Shown here: positions 1-8,052 of the stretch, piece after piece | Layout: the number at the start of each line of letters is the position of its first letter | Position numbering within the stretch: position 1 is the first letter of the stretch | Notes under the pieces: generated by a model | What the model was told of the DNA's origin: nothing | Database searches by the model: none | What the model saw: only the letters and a program-made list of their open reading frames with translations | Made by a program: the position numbers and the translations under genes | Source: Fidelibacterota bacterium | Lineage (GTDB): Bacteria; Fidelibacterota; Marinisomatia; Marinisomatales; UBA1611 | Direction: 5' to 3' | Length of the DNA: 11,478 nucleotides | Assembly (NCBI GenBank): GCA_012964275.1 | Contig: DTUG01000141.1 | Location: 1-11,478, forward strand

Positions 1-1217
1 ATACCCTGGGATTCTAATGCAATCCTGGCCACATCATAATCGATTTTATTAGGCACATCATAGACACCCGATTTTAATTCGCTACCATATTTTGCTAAAT
101 ATTCGACACAAAGTGACTGGAGCCCAAAACTACCATCCATGATTTCGATAGGATGTCCTTGCCCTGTTGGCTGAGCTAAATTCACCAATCGACCATGCGC
201 CAATAATATGATATTCTTACCATTTTTTATGGTATACTTTTCTACATTGGTTAAAATTGTTTCTTTTGTTTTGGAATTTAACTCAAGCGCATCCAGATCA
301 ATCTCATGATTAAAATGCCCGGAGTTGGCCAATATTGCCCCATCCTTCATTGCATTAAAATGATCCTCAGAAATCACATGTTTGTTTCCTGTGGCTGTGA
401 TAAAAATATCACCCTTGAGTGCAGCGTCTTTCATAGACATGACCCAACATCCATCATAAGATGCTTCTAATGCACGATGGTATCCAGATGATTCATTTTG
501 GTTCGATGTACCAGATTCAACAACAATTACTTTCGCTCCAAGTCCCTTCAATCGATTGGCAATACCTCGGCCACACCAGCCATATCCAACTACGACAATG
601 GTTTTTCCTGCAATTAAGGTATTGGTGGCAGACATTATGCCTTCGGTCACACTTTGGCCTGTTCCATAACGGTTATCAAATAAATATTTTGAATGGGCAT
701 TATTCACAGCCATGACAGGCACCTTTAAGGCATCATCATTATGCATGGCTTTTAACCGATTAATCCCAGTGGTTGTTTCTTCACAACCACCAATAACATT
801 ATTCAAAGCATTTGTATGTTTTGTATGAAGTAAATAAATCAAATCGCACCCATCATCAATTGTTATCTGCGGTTTTGCTGTGATGACAGATTCTAAACAA
901 CCATAGTATTCTGAATCAGTTTGGCATCCCCAAGCAAATACGTCCATTTCTTCGGACAGGGCTGCAGCAATAGAATCATCTGTTGTTAAAGGATTGCAGG
1001 ATGCTGTCGTTACTTCTGCTCCTCCAGCCACCAATGTTCTTAGCAAAATCCCTGTCTTTTTCTCTAAATGAAGTGCCACACCTACTTTCATTCCTTTAAG
1101 GGGTTTTTCCGCCTCAAATCGGTGGCGAACTGACGCCAATACTGGCATATTATCTTTCGCCCAAGATAAGAGTTTTTTCCCTTCATTGGCTAAGGACTGA
1201 TCTTTTATTTTACTCAT
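1..1217 (-). CDS. ahcY: S-adenosylhomocysteine hydrolase (adenosylhomocysteinase), C-terminus cut by window edge
   Basis: This cytosolic NAD-dependent enzyme splits S-adenosylhomocysteine into adenosine and homocysteine, clearing the product inhibitor of SAM-dependent methyltransferases. I translated 405 codons by hand from ATG 1217; the frame is still open at base 1, so only roughly the last 15-20 residues are missing. Family landmarks are present: substrate-domain His50, Asp121/Asp122 (DDG), EETTTG at 146-151, Lys177 with FDN at 180-182, RYGTGQS at 183-189, the Rossmann motif GYGWCGRG at 211-218, NAD-ribose Glu234, GHF at 300-302, and GHP with His355. It resembles the shorter archaeal/thermophile-type enzymes. 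Oddities: residues 235-248 replace the usual short EVDP-type loop with one about nine residues longer, the usual LLAEGRLVNL reads LLAHGRLVNL (His341), and two extra residues precede GHP. The start overlaps the permease stop as ATGA, so translation is probably coupled. The family is certain; full activity is likely but the altered loop leaves some doubt. Confidence 0.96.
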   Translation of the reverse strand, partial: MSKIKDQSLANEGKKLLSWAKDNMPVLASVRHRFEAEKPLKGMKVGVALHLEKKTGILLRTLVAGGAEVTTASCNPLTTDDSIAAALSEEMDVFAWGCQTDSEYYGCLESVITAKPQITIDDGCDLIYLLHTKHTNALNNVIGGCEETTTGINRLKAMHNDDALKVPVMAVNNAHSKYLFDNRYGTGQSVTEGIMSATNTLIAGKTIVVVGYGWCGRGIANRLKGLGAKVIVVESGTSNQNESSGYHRALEASYDGCWVMSMKDAALKGDIFITATGNKHVISEDHFNAMKDGAILANSGHFNHEIDLDALELNSKTKETILTNVEKYTIKNGKNIILLAHGRLVNLAQPTGQGHPIEIMDGSFGLQSLCVEYLAKYGSELKSGVYDVPNKIDYDVARIALESQG

Positions 1218-2548
1218 TTATTTAAAATCCATCTTTGCCATATGAAATACACAACACTACCAATAACTAAAAAAGCCAAACCCCAAAACGGTAAAATACT
1301 TCCCTTGGATAAATGGAATTGGATAACACCCCAACTCACATAAATCGCACACGAAACATAGGCTACAGGTACAAACGGGAAGAGTGGCGTTCGATAAATA
1401 TTTTCATTCACCCTTGAACCTAAATCGGTCTTATTTACTTTAAGTAAAGTGGAAATAGAAAGGGCTGAAAACATAATCATGACCACAGTGGATGCATCTA
1501 CCAAACTTCCAATATCCAATGCAAACATGAGAACTATTGTCCAAATTGCCTGAAGCATAATTGCATTTACAGGAGTTTTATAATGATTGTTTAATTTAGC
1601 TGTGAATTGAAAGAATACACCCTGCTTGCCCATAGCTTGAATTACTCGTGCACCGGCCGTTTGAATCGTAATCGATAAGGAACTGGACACGCTCATAAAA
1701 ATCAAAATGGATAAAAAGGTTGTCCAACCATCTGCACCCACAGCTTTAAGAGCTATTAAAGGTACCATTTCCTGTCCTTGGATTCCTGTCAATCCAACTG
1801 CTTTTAAAAAAGATAAATTCACAATGACATAAATAATGGTTGTAATGAGTGTTCCACCAATCAACGCCATAGGCAATGTTTTTCGTGGGTTTTGAATTTC
1901 GCCTCCGATATAACCAGCCACATTCCAGCCCGTATAGGCAAAAAATATGGGAATTAAGGCTCGGGAAAATCCAATAAAAGGATTATCACTTTGGACAGAT
2001 TCCCCAGCAGATAATACTTTTTTAACATCCCCATCTAACAACAAAAACACCAAGAGAAAAATGCCCAAAACCTTAAGTACGGTTAGGATAGACTGGAAAC
2101 GAGATCCCACCTCTACTCTTAAACAATGAATGCCGGAAAACCCCAATACTAAAATGGTGGCTAGCATCGGGACAGATAACACCATAGAACCAGGAAAAAA
2201 CTGGTGAATATATTTCGCTGAAAAAAGAGCTAATATTGCTATAGACCCTGTCTCGAAAATAACGAGGCTCATCCACCCATATAAAAACGCTGGAAAAGGT
2301 CCAAAAACTTTATGCAAATAAATAAAGTCTCCACCTGTCTCTGGAAAGCGAGTGGATAATTCGGCTATGGCAAATGCACCTAATAATGCCATGGCACCGC
2401 CACCAATCCATGCCATGATCAATGTAATATCATTGGGAACTGGTGCAGCTGCGTATCCTGCTAAAAGGAATATTCCTGAACCAATCATGTTCCCAGTAAC
2501 CATCGATGTGGCATCGAATAATCCCAATACACGTTTTGTAGATGTCAT
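1214..2548 (-). CDS. APC-superfamily amino-acid permease
   Basis: This is a 444-residue inner-membrane secondary transporter, the usual length for 12-helix amino acid-polyamine-organocation carriers. Helix 1 carries the unwound substrate-binding motif GSGIF at residues 23-27, preceded by GNMI. The conserved helix 6 region FAYTGWN lies at 203-209, followed by Glu217 and NPRKTLP, as in LAT-like and related exchangers or symporters. About twelve hydrophobic stretches run through the protein, and the last sits close to the C-terminus (WILNK). The substrate cannot be read from the sequence. The ATG at 2548 lies 10 bases after the DUF423 stop without a clear ribosome binding site. The stop overlaps the ahcY start by four bases (ATGA). 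This makes methionine, homocysteine or another methyl-cycle amino acid a reasonable but unproven cargo. Confidence 0.92.
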   Translation of the reverse strand: MTSTKRVLGLFDATSMVTGNMIGSGIFLLAGYAAAPVPNDITLIMAWIGGGAMALLGAFAIAELSTRFPETGGDFIYLHKVFGPFPAFLYGWMSLVIFETGSIAILALFSAKYIHQFFPGSMVLSVPMLATILVLGFSGIHCLRVEVGSRFQSILTVLKVLGIFLLVFLLLDGDVKKVLSAGESVQSDNPFIGFSRALIPIFFAYTGWNVAGYIGGEIQNPRKTLPMALIGGTLITTIIYVIVNLSFLKAVGLTGIQGQEMVPLIALKAVGADGWTTFLSILIFMSVSSSLSITIQTAGARVIQAMGKQGVFFQFTAKLNNHYKTPVNAIMLQAIWTIVLMFALDIGSLVDASTVVMIMFSALSISTLLKVNKTDLGSRVNENIYRTPLFPFVPVAYVSCAIYVSWGVIQFHLSKGSILPFWGLAFLVIGSVVYFIWQRWILNK

Positions 2549-2558
2549 TATTAAAGGA

Positions 2559-2924
2559 TTATGATTTATAGAGATTAAAGGCCAAAAGGAACCAACCGGC
2601 TAAAAATAATAAACCACCAATCGGTGTTATGGCCCCAAGCCATCGTGCATTTGTCAAAACCAAGATATATAAACTGGCTAAAAAGGTGATGATTCCGGCT
2701 GTCAGTAAAATAGCAGGCGAGTTGATGACATTTTCAGGAAAATGGAAAACCGTGATTCCGATCAATACCAAACCCAGCGCATGGTACATCTGATAACGGA
2801 CACCCATCTCAAAGAGAGCCAGGTCTTCTGGATTCACTTTTGTCTTTAGACCATGGGCGTCAAATGCACCAACCGCCACCGCCAGGGCAGACAGGAATGC
2901 CCCGACAATGATCCAGGTCGTCAT
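2559..2924 (-). CDS. DUF423 family small membrane protein (YgdD/TMEM256-like)
   Basis: This 121-residue integral membrane protein has about four hydrophobic segments (roughly residues 3-21, 46-62, 70-91 and 97-116). It shows the DUF423 hallmarks: GAFDAHGLK at 19-27, YQMYHALGL at 44-52, SLYILVLTNARWLGAITPIGG at about 84-104, and a closing GWFLLAFN. The length is typical of the family, which is widespread from bacteria to eukaryotes (TMEM256) and has no established biochemical role that I can state. Its ATG overlaps the stop of the mscS-like gene as ATGA, so it is probably translated by coupling with the channel. The permease follows after 10 bases. Family assignment is firm; function is unknown. 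Confidence 0.93.
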   Translation of the reverse strand: MTTWIIVGAFLSALAVAVGAFDAHGLKTKVNPEDLALFEMGVRYQMYHALGLVLIGITVFHFPENVINSPAILLTAGIITFLASLYILVLTNARWLGAITPIGGLLFLAGWFLLAFNLYKS

Positions 2925-3967
2925 TCTTCGTTTTGGTTTCGATGTATTACAGTCCGCATGGGGAATGGTATTTCTATCCCCTCTTCCTCATACCGTCTGT
3001 GAAGTTTTTTAATAAAATTATGTATAATGGGATGTTGGTCGCCATAGCGGTTTCCTCTAAAATACACCATCAGATTTATGCTGGATTCTCCAAAGGTTTG
3101 AAACCGCATAGTCGGCTCAAAATTTTTATTGCTTTCCTCTAAAGAATCTTGGACATCTTGAATGACTTCACTAGTGATTTGTTCTACCTTTTCAAGGTCA
3201 GAATCATAACTAACACCAACTTGGATCTTCACCGAAAAACTGGATTCACCGCTGTCATAATTCTTAACAGTTGCAGCAGACAACCTTGTATTCGGAATAT
3301 GGATCACATTATTTGTACGTTCCATCATTGTGGTATTTCGCCAGGAAATGTTGGTGATATAACCCATTTCTCCTGAATCCAGTTGGATGAAATCTCCCGG
3401 TTGAACCTTTCCACTTAGTAGTATATGAAGACCTGCAAATACGTCGGAAAGCGTGTCTTTTAATGCAAGAGATATTGCTAAACCGCCAACACCTAAAGCT
3501 GTAAGCATAGGCGTAATTGAGATATTCAGGGCATCGAGGATAATGAGCACGCCTACCAGATAGACGGTAATACGCACAAAATTGGTAAACATAGTAGTTG
3601 ATGGAAAGCCTTTATCCTGCCCATGAGCCCAGAGATCAATAAGACTAACAACCAGACGGCTAAGCGCCAACGTCATAGAACCAATAACAACAATAACTAA
3701 AAATTTGGAAATATAGTCATTGTATGGATCAACTATCTCTACACTGCCAGCTGCAAGGGATAAAGCACCAAGAAAAAACCAGATTACGATGTGGGGTTCA
3801 ATAGCATCGAGTATTGCATCATCACCTTTCCATTTTGATTTCTCGGCCGCTTTTTTCAAACGAACATGGATGAAACGCTTAAAACCCCAACCTAGCAGGA
3901 TACCGATAACTACAATACTCGCAGGGGGACCCCACATTTCTGCATTAGCCTTGAACCAATCCATCAT
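2921..3967 (-). CDS. mscS: MscS-family small-conductance mechanosensitive ion channel
   Basis: This inner-membrane channel is expected to open on membrane tension and release solutes during hypo-osmotic shock. From ATG 3967 it has 348 residues. Hydrophobic segments lie near 12-29, 60-78, 86-112 and 130-152. The pore-lining helix region follows at about 154-186 (ALGVGGLAISLALKDTLSDV, then a conserved FAGLHILLSG). The beta domain contains PGDFIQL, MGYITNISWRNTTM and VIHIPNTRL, and the C-terminus ends in the family-typical GIEIPFPMRTV. It has one more helix pair than minimal MscS, as in many YnaI/YkuT-sized members. The start is uncertain. A TTG at 3979 would overlap the smc stop by eight bases and add four residues; ATG 3967 lies four bases after the stop; a second ATG follows at 3964. 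The stop overlaps the DUF423 start (ATGA). Confidence 0.94.
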   Translation of the reverse strand: MMDWFKANAEMWGPPASIVVIGILLGWGFKRFIHVRLKKAAEKSKWKGDDAILDAIEPHIVIWFFLGALSLAAGSVEIVDPYNDYISKFLVIVVIGSMTLALSRLVVSLIDLWAHGQDKGFPSTTMFTNFVRITVYLVGVLIILDALNISITPMLTALGVGGLAISLALKDTLSDVFAGLHILLSGKVQPGDFIQLDSGEMGYITNISWRNTTMMERTNNVIHIPNTRLSAATVKNYDSGESSFSVKIQVGVSYDSDLEKVEQITSEVIQDVQDSLEESNKNFEPTMRFQTFGESSINLMVYFRGNRYGDQHPIIHNFIKKLHRRYEEEGIEIPFPMRTVIHRNQNEE

Positions 3968-3971
3968 ATGA

Positions 3972-6900
3972 TCAATCAAACTTCACAGATACTAATTTCG
4001 AAATTCCCTTTTTTTCCTGAGTAACACCATACATTTGATTAGCAATTTCCATGGTTAGTTTGTTATGTGTTACTATAATGAATTGTGTTTCATCGGCAAA
4101 CTTCCTCAGAACATTTGTGAATTTATGGATATTGACATCATCTAGTGGGGCATCCACCTCATCCAGAATACAATAAGGACTGGGCTTCACCTGATAAATG
4201 GAGAATAGAAGCGAAATAGCAGTAAGAGCTTTTTCACCGCTGGATAATAATCGCAGAGATGTATTTCTTTTTCCCGGAGGTTGAGCTTCGATATGAATAT
4301 CTGCTTCAAGTGGATCCGGATCACCAATAAGCCGTAGTGAAGCAACACCACCTTCAAAAAATTGATTGAAAAGTTTTCCAAAATTACCTCGGATAAGTTC
4401 AAAGGTTTCCTGAAACCTTTTTCGAGCTACACGATCAATCTTTCGAATGGTTTCGCGTAGGTTTTCCTCAGCCGCAATTAGATCATCTTGCTGTTTTTGG
4501 AGATGCTCCAAGCGCTCAAATTGCTCATTATATTCATCCTGTACAGCCATATTGACTGGTCCAATATTTTCTAGACCTTTTTGGATCTTACTAATTTTAA
4601 AGCTTAATTCCTCATCTGACTCTTCAACAGTCAAATTTGATGGGACATTAATACTATAACGATCCTGAACTCTTTCTTTTACTATTTTGATTTTTTGTTC
4701 GGTTTCCGCCATTTCAAGTTCTGTGTTTTTCAAATTTTCCAAAAGGCGTTCTCGATCTTGTTGATCCGTTGTAATTCGAGTTTGAATCTCATTAATTGCC
4801 CGATAGGTTTCACTATAAACCGATTGTTTAAGATCAATTATAGAACGCTGTCTCTGGATCTCCGCCATCAGTGTTTCCAGTTCTTTTTTACCAGTTTTCA
4901 CCTGTTGCTCGAGATTAGTTTTTGCATCCTGCAAATCACTGACTTCTTGAAGAATAGCCTTTTGCTGTACTTTTAATGCCTTCCCGGTTTCTTTTCCTGC
5001 AGATATTTTGAATCTCAAATTGTCACGGCGTGATTCCAAGTTAATCAATGTTATTCGAGCATTCTGAATAACCTCTTGCTGATCATCTCGAGTCTTCCGT
5101 ACCTCCAGCATAGTTGTATTAGCTGCATTAATCTTCCCTTGGAATACTAATAATTCCTTATCTGCCTTATCTATAATCGGTTTAAGAGATTGCAATGACT
5201 GATACGTTTCTTGGACTATTGTTTCCGTTTCAGTCAATTCCAGTTGAAGGCTCTGGATTGTATCTAATACTTGGGATTGACCTAAACGATTCCGCATCAA
5301 TTTATTTTCAAGCCTAGAAATATATTGGGTCAACTCTTCAACAGTTTTGAGATGATCTTCTATATCTTTTTGGATAGCTTGGATAGATATATTCAAAGAT
5401 TTTATTTTTTTCGACAGTACCGTTTCCTTTTCCGTTAATTGATCTAACTCTGAAGTAATCCTATCCAGTTTTCCCTGACGGCCGATGAAATTACCATGCT
5501 CTGAGATCTGGCGGTTCTTCAGGATCAGGTCATTACCAGCATAAGACCCGGCAGTGTCAACCAACCCCCATCCACTTAGATCAGTATCATTTAGCGCATC
5601 TTGCAGATTTTCCACGACCAATAGGTTACCAAGCAGGTAATCTGCCAAGGGTCGAAGTTTTTTATCAGTCTTTACAAAGTCTGACGCGCGGCCAAATACG
5701 GTTCCATTCTTTGGAACTGGATCTAACTCTATATTCAGATTTGCAGCTTCTTTCAATGGTATGATGGTAAGATCACCAGCCTGCTCCGTGAGTGCTTTAT
5801 CTAGTGTCTGAATAGCAGTCTTTTTATCTTTGGTGATGATGCAATGAGATAAATCACCCAATCCGATTTCAAGGGCATTCAGGTATGGTTCATCTACTTG
5901 AAATACATCCGCAACTGTCCCCAAGACATCGGGAAATTTCTTTGGATTTTCCAATACATATCGAGTCCCTTCTGGGAATCCTTCTTTTGATTCCAGCAAC
6001 TCTTGGTAGAAAGAAGTTTGGATTTCCATGGAATCTTTCCCTGCAGATATGGAATAATACTGCTTCGCCATATCATGTTTTTTCTCCTGAAGGTTTTGGA
6101 GCTTTGATTCCATTTTATGCAAACTTTTTTTTGCAGAAGTAAGTTTTTGATCAAAGGCTTTCTGTTCTGTATTTAATTGTTTCAGTTCCGCCTGGTATAT
6201 TTTCTCATTTTTTTTCTGCTTTAATATCTTTTCATTCAAGATCTTACAAACCGATTCTTTCTCTTCTACAAGAGTAATTGTACGATCATAGAGAGACCGG
6301 TCATTTGATAGATCCTGCTGACGCTGCCATCGATCATTCTGTATGTAATCCAGGTTTTTTACAGTTTCTTGATAAGCAGATTCTAGTTTTTGAAAACCAT
6401 CTTTTTCTTGTTTATAAAATTCCAGTTTTTCATTTAGTTCTAATTCCAACCCAACTATTTCTTTTTGCAAATCTTTTACTTGGGATTTGAGTGAACTTAT
6501 TTTTTCATCATTGGAATCATATTCTCGATTTTGCCTATCAATAGTGACCAACGTAGATCTACCCTGTTCCGTCCAAACTAGAACATCCTGGCGCAGGGTC
6601 TGTTGCCTTTCAGTGAATAAGGTCATTTGAGTTTGCAATTCATTTAATTCTTTTTCCTGTTGGCGATATGTCTCCCTGTACTGTTCCAATTCCTTTTCAT
6701 GGATTGATGATTCCGTGGTTTTGGATTCTCGCAAGTGCTGATATTCCTTTATTTGTTTTTCCAGCGGAGCAATAACATTTTGATAACGCTTTACTTGTAA
6801 AAAAGCCCGAGCTAAATCCTTTTGCTGCAACTTTTCAGTCAGTTTTTCGTGGCGTTTAAACCGTTTGAGTTGAAGTTCAAGACCATAAACTTTTTGTTCG

Positions 6901-7493
6901 ATCTCGGTGATAATATCGTTAATTCGTTCTAGATCAAACCGAGTTGCATCAAATTTTCGAATTGTGGATTTACGCTGGTTCCGGTATTTGTTGATTCCTG
7001 CGGCTTCTTCAAACATACGTCGGCGGTCATCTCCAGTATCTGAAAGTATCTGTTCTATCATTTTAAGTTCTATCACCGAGTAGGCATCTGCACCCATACC
7101 AGTATCTAAAAACAAGTCATTGATATCTTTTAAACGACAGGGGATTTTGTTCATGGTATATTCACACTCACCACTACGATACACCCGGCGACCAATTTCA
7201 ATATCGTTATATTCTATAGGAAGTTTACCCATATTATTATGTACGGTAAGGGAAACTTCACAAACGCTTAAGGGTTTAATACCATCAGCGCCATTAAAAA
7301 TGACATCCTCCATTTTTCCACTGCGCAAAACACGTGACTTTTGTTCACCAAGTACCCAGCGAATAGCATCAACAATATTAGTTTTTCCACAACCGTTTGG
7401 ACCAACGAGAGTGGTGATTCCCTCCCCTAGCTTCATCACCTCCTTTTTGGCAAAGGATTTGAAGCCATGCATCTTTAATTCGGATATATACAA
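3972..7493 (-). CDS. smc: Chromosome segregation / condensin protein Smc
   Basis: Smc is the ATPase core of the bacterial Smc-ScpAB condensin, which extrudes DNA loops and helps resolve sister chromosomes. The product has 1173 residues, the normal length. The N-terminal head contains MHGFKSFAKK and Walker A GPNGCGKT (31-38). TGMGADAYSVIELKMIEQIL and FEEAAGINKYR follow at about 131-171. A long Gln/Glu/Lys-rich coiled coil runs to about 500, the hinge spans about 500-675 (VLGTVADVF through NFIGRQGKL), and the second coiled coil returns to the C-terminal head. That head has the ABC signature LSSGEKALT at 1083-1091 and Walker B CILDEVDAPLDD near 1108-1119. The start is TTG 7493: it gives the family-standard first residues MYISELKMHGFKSF, no ATG or GTG lies in frame before the upstream TAG, and no Shine-Dalgarno is visible. 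Unusual point: the signature reads S-S-G-E rather than S-G-G-E. scpA and scpB are not adjacent. Confidence 0.98.
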   Translation of the reverse strand: MYISELKMHGFKSFAKKEVMKLGEGITTLVGPNGCGKTNIVDAIRWVLGEQKSRVLRSGKMEDVIFNGADGIKPLSVCEVSLTVHNNMGKLPIEYNDIEIGRRVYRSGECEYTMNKIPCRLKDINDLFLDTGMGADAYSVIELKMIEQILSDTGDDRRRMFEEAAGINKYRNQRKSTIRKFDATRFDLERINDIITEIEQKVYGLELQLKRFKRHEKLTEKLQQKDLARAFLQVKRYQNVIAPLEKQIKEYQHLRESKTTESSIHEKELEQYRETYRQQEKELNELQTQMTLFTERQQTLRQDVLVWTEQGRSTLVTIDRQNREYDSNDEKISSLKSQVKDLQKEIVGLELELNEKLEFYKQEKDGFQKLESAYQETVKNLDYIQNDRWQRQQDLSNDRSLYDRTITLVEEKESVCKILNEKILKQKKNEKIYQAELKQLNTEQKAFDQKLTSAKKSLHKMESKLQNLQEKKHDMAKQYYSISAGKDSMEIQTSFYQELLESKEGFPEGTRYVLENPKKFPDVLGTVADVFQVDEPYLNALEIGLGDLSHCIITKDKKTAIQTLDKALTEQAGDLTIIPLKEAANLNIELDPVPKNGTVFGRASDFVKTDKKLRPLADYLLGNLLVVENLQDALNDTDLSGWGLVDTAGSYAGNDLILKNRQISEHGNFIGRQGKLDRITSELDQLTEKETVLSKKIKSLNISIQAIQKDIEDHLKTVEELTQYISRLENKLMRNRLGQSQVLDTIQSLQLELTETETIVQETYQSLQSLKPIIDKADKELLVFQGKINAANTTMLEVRKTRDDQQEVIQNARITLINLESRRDNLRFKISAGKETGKALKVQQKAILQEVSDLQDAKTNLEQQVKTGKKELETLMAEIQRQRSIIDLKQSVYSETYRAINEIQTRITTDQQDRERLLENLKNTELEMAETEQKIKIVKERVQDRYSINVPSNLTVEESDEELSFKISKIQKGLENIGPVNMAVQDEYNEQFERLEHLQKQQDDLIAAEENLRETIRKIDRVARKRFQETFELIRGNFGKLFNQFFEGGVASLRLIGDPDPLEADIHIEAQPPGKRNTSLRLLSSGEKALTAISLLFSIYQVKPSPYCILDEVDAPLDDVNIHKFTNVLRKFADETQFIIVTHNKLTMEIANQMYGVTQEKKGISKLVSVKFD

Positions 7494-7600
7494 CGGAACT
7501 GATTTAGTATGTGGTAACTAAATTTAGTGATTTTTCGACGGGAAACCCACCTTGGATTGACGACAGATAAAATATTAGGAGCGGAAATGTGTTGCTGGGT
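7494..7600. promoter_or_regulatory. Intergenic gap upstream of smc with a 12-bp palindrome; possible promoter/operator
   Basis: This 107-base gap between the HIT gene stop and the smc TTG is the only place where a promoter for the smc-mscS-DUF423-permease-ahcY cluster can lie outside a gene. It contains a perfect palindrome ACTAAATTTAGT at 7517-7528, and TTTAGT occurs at both 7503-7508 and 7523-7528, twenty bases apart. No convincing -35/-10 pair or strong terminator hairpin is visible; GGGAAACCC at about 7541-7549 has only 3-bp arms. An operator role is inferred from position and symmetry alone. Confidence 0.3.
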
Positions 7601-7945
7601 CTAACCAGGGGGCCAAGTGAATGTCCGGCCACCTAATAAATGGAGGTGTACATGCCACACGGTCTGTCCTGCTGCTGCATTGCAATTAAAACCAGTGCGG
7701 TAACCTTCTTCAGCAATGCCTTCCTTTTCCGCCAGGTTCTTAGCTGTTAGGATCAGTTCTCCAACCATTTTTGCATGATGGCTTTCCAAATCATTCAGGG
7801 TGGGGATATGCACCTTTGGGATAATTAAAATATGGGTAGGGGCTTGTGGGTTGATATCCCGAAAAGCCAGTATACGTTTATTTTCGTACACAATATCAGC
7901 GGGGATTTCCCGGCTGATTATTTTGCAGAAAAGACACTCAGTCAT
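7601..7945 (-). CDS. HIT-family (HinT-like) nucleotide-binding protein
   Basis: This 114-residue cytosolic histidine-triad protein has the typical length and layout of the HinT branch, purine nucleoside phosphoramidases or AMP-lysine hydrolases with mostly unclear physiological substrates. It begins CLFCKIISREIPADIVYE, with Cys4 and Cys7 placed as in zinc-binding members. FRDINPQAPTHILIIPK follows at about 28-44, and the catalytic triad HVHLHLL at 98-104 (His98, His100, His102) comes just before GGR and the classic WPPG C-terminus. It starts at ATG 7945 without an obvious Shine-Dalgarno. It stands alone between two 107-base gaps, so it is probably transcribed on its own or by read-through from the operon upstream. 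Confidence 0.96.
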   Translation of the reverse strand: MTECLFCKIISREIPADIVYENKRILAFRDINPQAPTHILIIPKVHIPTLNDLESHHAKMVGELILTAKNLAEKEGIAEEGYRTGFNCNAAAGQTVWHVHLHLLGGRTFTWPPG

Positions 7946-8052
7946 ACGAACTACTTAGAATAATAAAACGTACTTTAGTTCAAATTGAATTTTGGCTTGA
8001 GTAAATTGGTTTATCATATCCCTGTCACTGAAGTTCAAAATATAAACATTCT
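7946..8052. promoter_or_regulatory. Intergenic gap upstream of the HIT gene; possible promoter region
   Basis: This AT-rich 107-base gap follows the envelope-protein gene and precedes the HIT gene. It holds a TTCAA-A-TTGAA palindrome at 7979-7989 and a direct repeat AGTTCAAA at 7977-7984 and 8032-8039. On the minus strand, TTGAAC (7978-7983) is followed about 15 bases later by TATTCT, a weak sigma70-like pair with a short spacer. No stable terminator hairpin with a T-run is visible after the upstream gene. The promoter assignment is tentative. Confidence 0.25.

Noticed and set aside
461..715. Plus-strand open frame of 84 codons
   Set aside because: It is antisense to the NAD-binding domain of ahcY, which is unmistakable on the minus strand.
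7120..7521. Plus-strand open frame of 133 codons
   Set aside because: It is antisense to the conserved N-terminal head of Smc and resembles no protein.
7535..7560. Possible terminator hairpin at GGGAAACCC
   Set aside because: The stem is only three base pairs and lacks a following T-run on the coding strand.
7494..8052. Two gaps of exactly 107 bases on each side of the HIT gene, suggesting a duplicated element
   Set aside because: By eye the two gap sequences share no extended similarity; the equal length looks like chance.
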